Origin: Pseudodesulfovibrio aespoeensis Aspo-2
GTDB taxonomy: Bacteria; Desulfobacterota; Desulfovibrionia; Desulfovibrionales; Desulfovibrionaceae
Assembly (NCBI RefSeq): GCF_000176915.2
Contig: NC_014844.1
Location: 3,348,001 to 3,412,000, forward strand
Length of the DNA stretch: 64,000 nucleotides
Direction of reading: 5' to 3'
How positions within the stretch are numbered: the first letter of the stretch is position 1; every line of letters begins with the position of its first letter. The notes beneath the pieces are model-generated. The model did no database searches. It worked only from the letters and a program-made list of their open reading frames with translations, and was not told where the DNA came from. The translations under genes and the position numbers were made by a program. Shown here one piece after another: positions 1-8,050 of the stretch.

Positions 1-425
1 AGATCGAGGCGACTCTGTCCATGATCATGGTAAAACGGCATGAAGAGGCTATGAAGCGGCTGCGGACGGTCCCCGGCGTCGGCCCGACGGTCGCCACCAC
101 GTTTTTGCTGGAGGTCTTTCGTCCGGAGCGTTTTCAGTGTCATGAACAGGTCGTGTCGTATCTCGGTCTTGCGCCGACGGTTCGCCAAAGTGGTGAGCGA
201 TCATCACGCGGCCGACTTGTTCCTGTCGGACAAAAACGATTGCGAAGCCTCCTGGTCGAATCCGCTTGGATATGGCAGGCAAAAGTTCCTAAAATCAAAG
301 AACGTTACAACCAGCTTGTCGCAAAAACAGGAGTGCCGCAAAAAGCCATTGCAGCCATAGCTCGCCTCCTGGCAATCGTTTTATGGCGTTTGAGTCTTTC
401 GGGCCGTTGTTATCAAAGTTCATAA
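1..425 (+). CDS. IS110-family transposase, C-terminal part (cut by window edge)
   Basis: The reading frame is open to the left edge, so only the last ~141 codons are visible. They form the Transposase_20 domain typical of the C-terminus of IS110/IS116/IS902 transposases. It opens with the helix-hairpin-helix-like RTVPGVGPTVATTFL, followed by the conserved YLGLAP, an SG..SSRG stretch, and the GQKRLRSLLVESAW helix that carries the family's serine region. In this family the N-terminal RuvC-like DEDD domain precedes this part and would lie outside the window. These enzymes recombine circular element intermediates into short targets, and in studied members a bridge RNA guides target choice. The first ATG in frame (position 21) is internal and is not the true start. 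The intactness of the whole element cannot be judged here. Confidence 0.88.
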   Translation, partial: IEATLSMIMVKRHEEAMKRLRTVPGVGPTVATTFLLEVFRPERFQCHEQVVSYLGLAPTVRQSGERSSRGRLVPVGQKRLRSLLVESAWIWQAKVPKIKERYNQLVAKTGVPQKAIAAIARLLAIVLWRLSLSGRCYQSS

Positions 426-674
426 CCTGAATCACCAATCTGCGCGGGCGTTTTTCGGCTGTTTAGACAGCGTGAACCAAATGGCGCAATAATGATTTTG
501 TACCGAACGAATGGTACTTGGTGCCAGAGAGCACGAATAGGAAAAGGCTATACACAGATTCCCTTGACGGTGGGCCACATAGGAAGAAAAAGGCCTTTCC
601 AGCTTGGCCGCCTGCACTCCACGGCCAAGAATCTGATCAAATCGCGCTGCTCCCGAATCAAGTCCTCCGCTTCG
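426..674. other. Non-coding flank of the IS110 element
   Basis: No convincing gene lies between the transposase stop and the repeat at 675. Short open frames on both strands have no recognisable protein features. For an IS110-type element this stretch should contain the non-coding right end and then the junction with host DNA. The exact end cannot be fixed because IS110 elements usually lack terminal inverted repeats. Confidence 0.4.
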
Positions 675-953
675 CTCCGTCCGTGATTCGAAAGAGCCGC
701 AGCTTGCGATTTGTCAGCTTCTAGGCCTTAGGAGGCTTAAGGGCTGGGACGCGCGAAGGTTGCAAGGACTGCGGATGCGGTTGGATGAGGAGAGAAAAGC
801 TGCTGCCGAAAACTCTTATAAACCCCCTGCCGCATGCAATGGCGCGGGCCTGTCCATCCCGAAAGGGTGGGCAGGCCCGCGTCAGTGTATGCGGCTCTTA
901 CCGCCGGAGGCTCGCTTGGGGTCCAGGGCAGCGCCCTGGCCGCCGGAGGCATT
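675..953 (-). repeat. Structured interspersed repeat, copy A
   Basis: This ~280 bp element matches 30046..30343 in the opposite orientation. Read from the end of nrdJ it has, in order: GCCTCCGGCGG (940..950); a small hairpin CCAGGGC/GCCCTGG; a second GCCTCCGGCGG (901..911); an outer stem GCCGCAT/ATGCGGC (889..895 with 829..835); a perfect 10-bp inner stem CGCGGGCCTG/CAGGCCCGCG (872..881 with 843..852); a spacer; AAGCCTCCTAAGGCCTAGAA near 718..739; and a conserved end with ATTCGAAAGAGC near 685..697. It begins 17 bases after the nrdJ stop and may act as that gene's 3' end. The inner stem shares no sequence with copy B, yet both are fully complementary. Confidence 0.85.
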
Positions 954-970
954 AGGTTCGGGTCAAGGGG

Positions 971-3217
971 TTAGCCGCACTTGGTGTAGGCGCAGGCCTT
1001 GCAGATATGGCAGCCTTCCTCAAAGACGAGCGGTTCGCCGCATTCGGGGCAGAGGTCTTTGTTCAGGGCCGGGGAGCCCGCGCCCACGCGGTCGCCCTGG
1101 AGGTAGCGGGATTCGAAGACGTGGGCGATGGCGTCGGGGATGGATTTGACCAGGTGTTTTTTCATGAACTTGGGGTTTTCGCCGCCGATGCCTTTGAGTT
1201 GCCCGACGATTTCGCGGACCTCGACCCCGGAGCGCAGGGCCAGGGAGACGAGGCGACCAATGGCTTCGGCCTTGGCGGTGATGGAGCCGCCTGATTTGCC
1301 GATGGTGGCAAAGACTTCAAAGGGTTTGCCGTCCATCTCGTTGACGGTCAGGAAGAGCATGCCCAGGCCGGTGGGGATCTTCTGGGTAAAGCCGTAGATG
1401 ACATCGGGCCGGGCCTTGACCACGGATTTCCCGGCCTTGGCGTCGTCCATCTTCTTGTCACCATCGCCGGTGCAGAGCACCTGGGAAGTCTTGGAACCGT
1501 CACGGTACACGGTGACTCCCTTGCAGCCGTATTCGTAGGCTTTCCAGTAGATGTCCCAGATGTCTTCCCTGGTGGCCGAGCCGGGCAGGTTGACGGTCTT
1601 GGACACGGCGTTGTCAGTATATTTCTGGAAGGCGGCCTGCATCTTGAGGTGCCAGATGGGCTCGATGTCCATGGCGGTGACATAGACGCGACGCAGGTCA
1701 TGGGGCAGGTGTTCCATCTTCCGGATGGTCCCCACCTTGGCGATCTCCTCCATGAGTTTTGGGGAGTAGGCGTCGGCTTGCTTGAGGGCGGTCTCGAAGA
1801 AGGGGTTGCTCTCCACCAGCTTGTCGTTGTCCATGACATTGCGCACAAAGCTGAGGGCAAAGAGCGGCTCCACGCCCGAGGAGCAGCCGCCGATGATGGA
1901 CAGGGTACCGGTGGGCGCGATGGTGGTGGTGGTGGCGTTGCGGTAGGGGCCGAGGTTGGCCTTGCCGAACACGGACTCTGCATAGGCGGGGAACGGTCCA
2001 CGCTCGGCGGCGAGCTGTTTGGACGCGCTGCGCGCCTCGTCACGCATGAACTTCATGACGCGCTCGGCCAAGTCCACGGCGGTCTGGGAGTTGTAGGCAA
2101 TGTCGAGCTGGAAGAGCAGGTCGGCCCAGCCCATGACGCCCAGGCCGATCTTGCGGTTTTTGCCGACCATCTCGGTGATCTCGGACAGCGGGTAGACCGA
2201 GGCGTCGATGACGTTGTCGAGAAAGCGGACCGAGAGGTGGATGATGCGGCGCAACTCGTCCCAGTTGACCTCGGAATCGTGGCCGTTTTTGCCCTTGGCG
2301 TAGCACTTGCCGAGGTTGATGGAGCCGAGGTTGCAGGCCTCGTAGGGGAGCAGGGGCTGCTCGCCGCAGGGGTTGGTGGACTCGATCTCGCCCAGGGCGG
2401 GGGTGGGGTTGTCGCGGTTGATGCGGTCGAGGAAGACGATGCCCGGATCGCCGGACTCCCACGCCTTCTGGACCAGGAGGTTGAAGACCTCGCGGGCGTT
2501 GAGCTTTTCCACCACCTGGCCGGAGTTGGGGGCCATGAGGTCGAACTCCTCGTTTTTCTCCACAGCGCGCATGAAGGCTTCTGTCAGGCCGATGGAGAGG
2601 TTGAAGTTGTTCAACTCGCCGTCGCGCTCCTTGGCCTTGATGAATTCCATGATGTCGGGATGGTCCACGCGCAGGATGCCCATGTTGGCCCCGCGCCGGG
2701 TGCCGCCCTGCTTGATCTGCTCGGTGGCGCAGTTGAAGATGCGCAGGAACGAGAGCGGGCCGGAAGCCACGCCGCCGGTGGAGCCGACCACCGAGTCCTT
2801 GGCCCGCAGCCGCGAGAAGGAGAAGCCGGTGCCGCCGCCCGACTTGTGGATCATGGCCGCGTGCTTGACCGCGTCAAAGATGTCCTCGATGGAATCGGCC
2901 ACCGGGAGGACGAAGCAGGCCGCCAGCTGGCCCAGGCCGGTGCCCGCGTTCATCAGCGTGGGCGAGTTGGGCAAAAAGGAGTAGGAGGTCATCAGGTCGT
3001 AGAAGTCGCGCGCCAGGGTGGCCGGCTTGCAGCTGGACCCGTCATACTTGGCCTCCTCGGCCGCGATGGCAGACGCCACCCGCCAGAACAGCTCCTTGAC
3101 CGTCTCGTAGACAATGCCCTCGGCGTCCTTTTTCTGGTAGCGCCGGGCCAGGACTATCTTGGCGTTTTCGTTGATGATCGGATCGGGCAGGCTGGCGGGC
3201 ATCTTCGTTTTGGACAT
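971..3217 (-). CDS. nrdJ: Adenosylcobalamin-dependent (class II) ribonucleotide reductase
   Basis: This 748-residue enzyme reduces ribonucleotides to deoxyribonucleotides using a radical generated from adenosylcobalamin, so it needs neither oxygen nor a separate radical subunit. The barrel carries the family motifs STNPCGEQPLL, ACNLGSINLGK and TIAPTGTLSIIGGCSSGVEP. The C-terminus has the zinc-ribbon-like CPECGEPLVFEEGCHICKAC and ends YTKCG, the redox-active tail usual for NrdJ. The ATG at 3217 follows a GAGG element. No NrdA/NrdB or NrdD/NrdG genes are in the window. It is apparently monocistronic, and repeat copy A follows its stop. No cobalamin riboswitch was recognised in the upstream region. 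The length is normal for the family. Confidence 0.96.
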   Translation of the reverse strand: MSKTKMPASLPDPIINENAKIVLARRYQKKDAEGIVYETVKELFWRVASAIAAEEAKYDGSSCKPATLARDFYDLMTSYSFLPNSPTLMNAGTGLGQLAACFVLPVADSIEDIFDAVKHAAMIHKSGGGTGFSFSRLRAKDSVVGSTGGVASGPLSFLRIFNCATEQIKQGGTRRGANMGILRVDHPDIMEFIKAKERDGELNNFNLSIGLTEAFMRAVEKNEEFDLMAPNSGQVVEKLNAREVFNLLVQKAWESGDPGIVFLDRINRDNPTPALGEIESTNPCGEQPLLPYEACNLGSINLGKCYAKGKNGHDSEVNWDELRRIIHLSVRFLDNVIDASVYPLSEITEMVGKNRKIGLGVMGWADLLFQLDIAYNSQTAVDLAERVMKFMRDEARSASKQLAAERGPFPAYAESVFGKANLGPYRNATTTTIAPTGTLSIIGGCSSGVEPLFALSFVRNVMDNDKLVESNPFFETALKQADAYSPKLMEEIAKVGTIRKMEHLPHDLRRVYVTAMDIEPIWHLKMQAAFQKYTDNAVSKTVNLPGSATREDIWDIYWKAYEYGCKGVTVYRDGSKTSQVLCTGDGDKKMDDAKAGKSVVKARPDVIYGFTQKIPTGLGMLFLTVNEMDGKPFEVFATIGKSGGSITAKAEAIGRLVSLALRSGVEVREIVGQLKGIGGENPKFMKKHLVKSIPDAIAHVFESRYLQGDRVGAGSPALNKDLCPECGEPLVFEEGCHICKACAYTKCG

Positions 3218-3418
3218 GGACGGACCTCGTCTGAAAAGCTGAAATGTTTAACTTTTATATGAAAAGCCTGAAAAAAAGGCGGCACAATTAGAGATTGTCT
3301 AGACTACAGAAGGAACGACTAAAAGACCAGTTGAAAGTGCGGGTGGAGGGCAAAAAGGCGGCCAGCCCGCGCCGTTCCTGGGCTGGCGGGCGCGGCCAAG
3401 CTAGGAATCACTCTTAAA
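3218..3418. other. Upstream region of nrdJ
   Basis: AT-rich leader with no gene. It contains an inverted repeat ACAAT-N5-ATTGT around 3285..3299 and a hairpin GCCAGCCC/GGGCTGGC around 3360..3388. The ACAAT repeat has odd spacing and does not fit an NrdR box well. The promoter of nrdJ is expected here, but no clear -35/-10 pair was found. Confidence 0.4.
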
Positions 3419-3499
3419 TCAGCGGGGCAGCCGGACGGTCATGGTGGTGCCAGCCAGATGGGCTAATGAGGGGCCTTCATCCGAAAAAGCCGTCTGCGA
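3419..3499 (-). pseudogene. Remnant of a histidine kinase C-terminus
   Basis: On the minus strand this stretch reads ...AFSDEGPSLAHLAGTTMTVRLPR and then a stop. GTTMTVRLP nearly matches the GTTMTLRLP end of the intact kinase that terminates at 4344. About 26 bases are identical to that gene's end apart from one mismatch. An in-frame stop lies just upstream at 3500, so only ~27 codons survive. The simplest reading is the tail of a second, mostly deleted kinase gene once in tandem with the intact one. Confidence 0.55.
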
Positions 3500-3638
3500 T
3501 CATAAAGTTGACACTGCCTCCGAACAATCCAACGGATTAATAAATCTGTGGCACTCGAATGCCATTTGACACTCACGGCTTGCAATAGCGGCGTTCTTGT
3601 ATTGAAGAAAATGCGCCCCTATAACGGCTACCTATAAT
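3500..3638. other. AT-rich non-coding stretch after the membrane-protein gene
   Basis: No gene, clear terminator or promoter was seen. The composition matches the low-GC gene at 3639..4331 and not the GC-rich surroundings, so this stretch probably belongs to the same foreign segment. Confidence 0.35.
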
Positions 3639-4331
3639 TTATATCTGGTCAATCATTTTCTGTATAATATCTTCTGTCATTTTCCCATCTACTAGGCTCC
3701 ACGACGCCAAAATAGTATACAGAAATGCTGAGAGTTTTTTTACGTGATCATAATGGCAGTCAGCATAATTTATTGCTTTGAAAACATTTTCTTGCAATGT
3801 AACAAACAGCGAGTGTGAGCCTTCCTCTGAAAAATCTATGTTATTAAGAACATACTCGATATCCTTGTACAGCAACTTAAGATCTATGTGGATATCGCGG
3901 ATGTACCTGCCGTTTTCATCTAATCCATTTAAAGCGTCATACCATCTTTGAATATTTTCACCGCTGAAGTACTCTTTAAATTGGTTGTGATCACATAGCT
4001 CGTTCACTAAATTAGAGTCTGTTGAATGACTATCTGCTGCATAGAGCAAGTTGCAGATCGTGTTTTCTTTAAATGACTTATACCGCTGGCTGATATTTTC
4101 CCTTATGATTTTTCTTTTTTTAACTTCTGGCAAATATACAAGTATATACCACAAAAAAATTGAAACTACATACCCACAAGACAGGTTGAACACGATTGAG
4201 TTTCCATTGTTCAATGAATAGAACAATGGTTCTACCCAGGTGCCCTGTAGAAAAGGTAGAATTGGGTCATCACTTCCAATAAATATGCCTAGAATTGAAA
4301 TTGGAAGAGAGAATAGGATTAGCTTTTTCAT
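3639..4331 (-). CDS. Hypothetical membrane protein, low GC
   Basis: A 230-residue protein of no recognised family. Residues ~3-20 and ~45-68 are hydrophobic and likely span the membrane. A basic KKRK segment follows, and the rest (~75-230) is a mainly helical soluble domain with several Cys and His residues. The gene is strikingly AT-rich, with many A/T-ending codons, unlike all its neighbours, which suggests recent transfer. It starts 12 bases after the stop of the upstream kinase, with an AGGA element before the ATG, so the kinase promoter could transcribe it. It lies between the intact kinase and a kinase tail remnant. Its function is unknown. Confidence 0.7.
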   Translation of the reverse strand: MKKLILFSLPISILGIFIGSDDPILPFLQGTWVEPLFYSLNNGNSIVFNLSCGYVVSIFLWYILVYLPEVKKRKIIRENISQRYKSFKENTICNLLYAADSHSTDSNLVNELCDHNQFKEYFSGENIQRWYDALNGLDENGRYIRDIHIDLKLLYKDIEYVLNNIDFSEEGSHSLFVTLQENVFKAINYADCHYDHVKKLSAFLYTILASWSLVDGKMTEDIIQKMIDQI

Positions 4332-4343
4332 GAAGATCTTATC

Positions 4344-6728
4344 CTAGTGTACAGGCAGCCGGAGGGTCATGGTGGTGCCTTGGCTCTCGGAGGTGGTGAA
4401 GCTGATGGAGCCGCCCAGGGTGGTGGCGATGAGCTTGGCCGTGTAGGTGCCGAGCCCGGTGCCCTGGCGCTTGCCCGCGGTGACGTATTTTTCGAAGAAG
4501 GTGCTGCGGATGGCCTCGGGGATGGCTCCCGCGTTGTGCACGGTAATGACGTGCTCGTCAGCGGCGCGCATGTTCAAGGTCACGGTGGAGCCTTGGGGCG
4601 AGGCCTCGACCGCGTTCTTGATCAGGTTGGAGAGGAGTGCGTAGCAGAGCAGCTCCTCGGAGCGGACCATGAAGACGTTGTCCGGCCCGGCTGGTTCGCC
4701 GGAAAGGTTCACGGCCATGGATACGCTTGATGCGCGCAGCACGGGCCGCAGGTCGTCGAGCACAGATTCGGCCACGGCCAGCAGGTCCACAGGCACCGGG
4801 TAGAGGGTGTAGGTGCCTGCCTCCATCTTGTAGAGGGCGCGGGACATGTCGATGATGTTGAGCATCCTCCGGCTGGCCTGCTTGACGCTTTCGAGCAGTT
4901 CGCGCTGGTCGCTGGTCAGGTTGTCGGCCCGGTCAAAGAGGGTGAAGAGGGTCTGCACGGCCAGGGTGGGCGAGCGCAGGTCGTGGCGCACCAGCCGCTC
5001 CACATCCTCACGCAGGGTCTCGACCCGCTTGCGCTCCGAGATGTCGAAGACAAAGGCGATGGCCACCTCGGTTCCCTTGAAGAGCAGGTGATAGGCCGAG
5101 ACCTCCACGGCGAGGCTGGTCTCGTCCTTGCCGCGCACCACGGACTCAAGGGTGACCACCTGATCCTCCTTGAGCCTGGCCCACAGGTCGGGCCAGGTTT
5201 CCCTGGTCACGGCAGAGGTCACGTCGGCCACCACCATGCGCCGCAGCTCGCTGCGGGTGTAGCCGAGCATCCTGGCTCCGGTCAGGTTGGCGTAGACGAT
5301 GCGCCCGGAGGGCCTTACCCGAAACACGCCCATGGCCGCATTGTCCACGGCGAACTGGGTCAGCCGCAGCTCTTCCTCGGCGTGCAGCCGGTTGGTGATG
5401 TCCGTGCCGTAGGAGATGGTGGCCAGCTCCTCATCGTCGCCGGTTACGGAGTTGCGCCACAGGATGTGCCGCGTCTCCCCGCTCTTGGTCAGAATGGGGC
5501 TTTCAAAAGTGTCGGCCACGCCGCGCGGCCCCTCGTTGACCAGCCGCGAGAACTCGTCCCAGACAAAGGGAAACCGCTCCTTGGGCACCACCAGCTCGAA
5601 CCAGTTGCGCCCCAGGATCTCGTCGCGGGCATAGCCGGTGACGGTCTCACCCGCCCGGTTGAAGAGCCGCACATGGCCCGCGTAGTCCAGGCCGACGATG
5701 ATGATGTCTGCGGATTCGATGATCCGCTGGGTGGCCTCGTGGGCGCGCCGGTACTCGGCCTCGGCCAGCTTGCGCTGCGCGATCTCCCTGGTCAGGCGGC
5801 GGTTCCACAGGAAAAACAGCGACAGCAGCAGCATCGCGCCCGCCAACACCAGCCCCACCATGCGCCAGACCTGCGGGCGCCCGACCCACTGGCTGTCATG
5901 GAGCACGGTCCAGTAGTCGCGGATGCCGGTGCGCTCCTCCTTGGTGATGGAGGCCAGGGCGCGGTTGACCAGGGTCAGCAGCACGGGCCAATCCTTGCGC
6001 ACGCCGATGGACAGGCGCGAGGAATACTCGGTGATGGCCGCGATGCGGATGTTGGAAATGCCCCGCTCCCTGGCGAGATAGGCGATGGCGGCCTCGGGCG
6101 CCACAAGGGCCGAGGCCCGGCCCGAGACCAGGGCGCGCAGCCCCTCCTCGGAGGAGGCGACAGGCATCAGCTGGATGGCTGGATGGTCCCTGGGAATGCG
6201 CATGGCCGGAACGTGTCCGGCAGCCACGGCCACCACCTTGCCCGACAAGTCCTTGAGCCCGGAGATGAACGGATAGTCGGCCCGAGTGGCGACGACGATG
6301 GGCAGGAGCAGGTACGGCTCGGACACGAGCATGTCGCTCTCGTGCTCCGGCGCGCCCGGCAGCGCGCCCACCATGTCCACCTCGCCCGCCTTGGCCAGCT
6401 CCCACAAGGCCGGGAAGCTCGACGCACGCACCCGTGTGGGCGTGAGCCCCAGCTTGCGTATGACGATATCCACATAGGCCGGGGACATGCCCTGGATGGA
6501 CCCGTCCGACCCCCGGAACACGACAGGCGGAGAGCCGAGCCAGACGCCCAGGCGCAGGTCCTTGTGGGCATCGAGCCAGGCCTGCTCCGCCTCGGTGACG
6601 TAGAAGGATCCGACCCGGTTCACCGCGCGGCGGTCCTGCCCGCCAGCGGGCAGGCTCCACGCCAGCGCGGCCAGCAGGGCCAGGACCAGGGCCCACGGCA
6701 GGGCCAGACCAAGGCGGCGGTTCGACAT
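4344..6728 (-). CDS. PAS-domain sensor histidine kinase with periplasmic solute-binding domain
   Basis: A 794-residue membrane kinase. It starts with a signal-type segment (LALPWALVLALLAALAW). A family-3 solute-binding domain follows (~50-290), including LRLGVWLGSPPVVF and DMVGALPGAPE, and is likely the periplasmic ligand sensor. Then come a transmembrane helix (VGLVLAGAMLLLSLFFLW), two PAS domains (~330-580) and a HisKA region with RHDLRSP carrying the phospho-acceptor His. The HATPase has an N box (NLIKNAVEAS) and a G box (GTGLGTYTAKLIA). No receiver domain is present and no response regulator gene is adjacent, so its partner is unknown. A longer frame reaches 6929, but the signal peptide begins at the ATG at 6728, so that start was chosen. 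Confidence 0.9.
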   Translation of the reverse strand: MSNRRLGLALPWALVLALLAALAWSLPAGGQDRRAVNRVGSFYVTEAEQAWLDAHKDLRLGVWLGSPPVVFRGSDGSIQGMSPAYVDIVIRKLGLTPTRVRASSFPALWELAKAGEVDMVGALPGAPEHESDMLVSEPYLLLPIVVATRADYPFISGLKDLSGKVVAVAAGHVPAMRIPRDHPAIQLMPVASSEEGLRALVSGRASALVAPEAAIAYLARERGISNIRIAAITEYSSRLSIGVRKDWPVLLTLVNRALASITKEERTGIRDYWTVLHDSQWVGRPQVWRMVGLVLAGAMLLLSLFFLWNRRLTREIAQRKLAEAEYRRAHEATQRIIESADIIIVGLDYAGHVRLFNRAGETVTGYARDEILGRNWFELVVPKERFPFVWDEFSRLVNEGPRGVADTFESPILTKSGETRHILWRNSVTGDDEELATISYGTDITNRLHAEEELRLTQFAVDNAAMGVFRVRPSGRIVYANLTGARMLGYTRSELRRMVVADVTSAVTRETWPDLWARLKEDQVVTLESVVRGKDETSLAVEVSAYHLLFKGTEVAIAFVFDISERKRVETLREDVERLVRHDLRSPTLAVQTLFTLFDRADNLTSDQRELLESVKQASRRMLNIIDMSRALYKMEAGTYTLYPVPVDLLAVAESVLDDLRPVLRASSVSMAVNLSGEPAGPDNVFMVRSEELLCYALLSNLIKNAVEASPQGSTVTLNMRAADEHVITVHNAGAIPEAIRSTFFEKYVTAGKRQGTGLGTYTAKLIATTLGGSISFTTSESQGTTMTLRLPVH

Positions 6729-6925
6729 GCGCAATCCCGGATCAGCGACTTCAGGGCATGACTCGACAACAGGGCCAACGACGCTCGGCAAACCAGTCGA
6801 AATTACACCATATCGCATTTTTCGACCCACGACAAACAGGAGTCTGCCAGCCAGCGAAAAAATAAACAGGATGCGCGCAGTGTGTGCAACCCCTGCTGCA
6901 GGCGGATGGATGCTGCCCGGGTCTA

Positions 6926-7657
6926 TCACCTCCTGAAGCAGAGGAACTCGTATCCGTACACGCCGGGATGCGCCCGGTAGAGGCTGATCTCGCGCCGACT
7001 GCCGTCGATGACGGCCCGACCGTCCGGGTCATCGCCATAAAGCGTTTCCACCTTGTCCAGATGTCGCTCCAGATCATCGTAAAAGGCATCCCAGCACTCG
7101 CGGTCCACAGAAAAGTGGCCGACGGATTCATATCCCAGCGCCTGTCCGGCGCTAACGATGTCCGCGGGCGTGCGCATGGCAGGGTACTCTTCGGCCCAGT
7201 AGGCACGCACCTCGTCAGGGACGGAAGTGGCAAGCCAGACCGCGTCGCTGAACACCAGAAAACCGCCGGGCCGCAGGAACCGTTTCCATTCCTCCATGGC
7301 CTGGTCCACACCCATGATATAGGCCGCGCCCTCGCACCAGATCAGGTCAAAGCTCTCCGGCTCGAAATCCAGGGCAGCCATGTCGGCCTTCGCGGTCGCG
7401 ATCCGGTGGGCCAGACCAGCGGCGGCAGCCCGTCCGGCCAGGGTGTCCAGAAACGGCTGATGCACGTCCACGGCCACCAGGCTGCCGCCGGTCAGCCCGG
7501 CCAGGGCCAGGGTCGCCCCGCCTGAACCGCACCCAAGTTCCAGCACCCGCGGGCTTTCCGGCAACCCGGCGCACAGGGCCAGGGCGCGCTGGGTCATGGC
7601 CCGGCTGCCCGGCCCCTCTCTGTCCAGTCCTTCATATATCTTGAAAAGTATCTCCAT
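6926..7657 (-). CDS. Class I SAM-dependent methyltransferase
   Basis: A 243-residue protein with a Rossmann methyltransferase fold. Motif I is VLELGCGSGGATLALA (~38-53), the acidic end of strand 2 is in SLVAVDVH, and a motif-IV-like stretch is FDLIWCEGAAYIMG, followed by FLRPGGFLVFSD. The sequence is closest in style to small-molecule (ubiE/Methyltransf_25-type) enzymes, but the substrate cannot be deduced. The ATG at 7657 is preceded by GGAGG at good spacing. An upstream in-frame extension to 7795 looks non-coding. The gene stands alone, with its stop ~200 bases from the kinase start. Confidence 0.85.
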   Translation of the reverse strand: MEILFKIYEGLDREGPGSRAMTQRALALCAGLPESPRVLELGCGSGGATLALAGLTGGSLVAVDVHQPFLDTLAGRAAAAGLAHRIATAKADMAALDFEPESFDLIWCEGAAYIMGVDQAMEEWKRFLRPGGFLVFSDAVWLATSVPDEVRAYWAEEYPAMRTPADIVSAGQALGYESVGHFSVDRECWDAFYDDLERHLDKVETLYGDDPDGRAVIDGSRREISLYRAHPGVYGYEFLCFRR

Positions 7658-8050
7658 GAATCCTCCCTGCCCGCTGCTGCGGCTGCATGTACTCCGGGGC
7701 GCGGCTGGCAACCCAACTCCCCCCTTCGCAAAAGAATCGGCCCTGAAGACACACCCCGCCCGTGCGCACCGGACACGGAATGCAGCCTCTCGCATTTCCG
7801 GTCATCAATCCAGTCGTATTCCCGCACCGGCAACGACAACGGTCACGGTTTCCACAGGCAAAACAGGCGTTCCTTTCCCCTTGGCGACTCAGGGCAGACA
7901 CCGGCGCAGCCCCATGAACCCGCCGACAGGGCAACACTCCGGACAACTTTTTTCCCCTGGTGGGGAAAAGCGGATTTACCTCTGTTTTTTTTTGGTCTAT
8001 TGGGGCTTGGGAACTGCCCGTCTTACCCCTTTCAATCAAGAGAGCGTTGC
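7658..8050. other. Divergent intergenic region
   Basis: This 393-bp region separates the minus-strand methyltransferase from the plus-strand aminotransferase and must hold both promoters. It contains a perfect 8-bp inverted repeat, TTTTCCCC-TGGT-GGGGAAAA, at 7950..7969, and a T-rich run near 7985..7994. No riboswitch family was recognised on either strand. Confidence 0.4.

Noticed and set aside
760-1149. 129-codon open frame over repeat copy A
   Set aside because: It is encoded by the structured repeat plus antisense of nrdJ; copy B does not keep the frame.
3283-3302. NrdR box before nrdJ
   Set aside because: The inverted repeat ACAAT-N5-ATTGT has an odd spacing and poor match to the 16-bp NrdR consensus, and no second box was found.
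4983-6761. 592-codon open frame on the plus strand
   Set aside because: It lies wholly opposite the PAS sensor kinase, whose motifs are unmistakable. High GC keeps the antisense frame open. The protein has no domain and shows Gly/Gln/His-rich shadow composition.
7800-7960. Cobalamin or other riboswitch before the methyltransferase gene
   Set aside because: No B12 box or other family core could be recognised on either strand.
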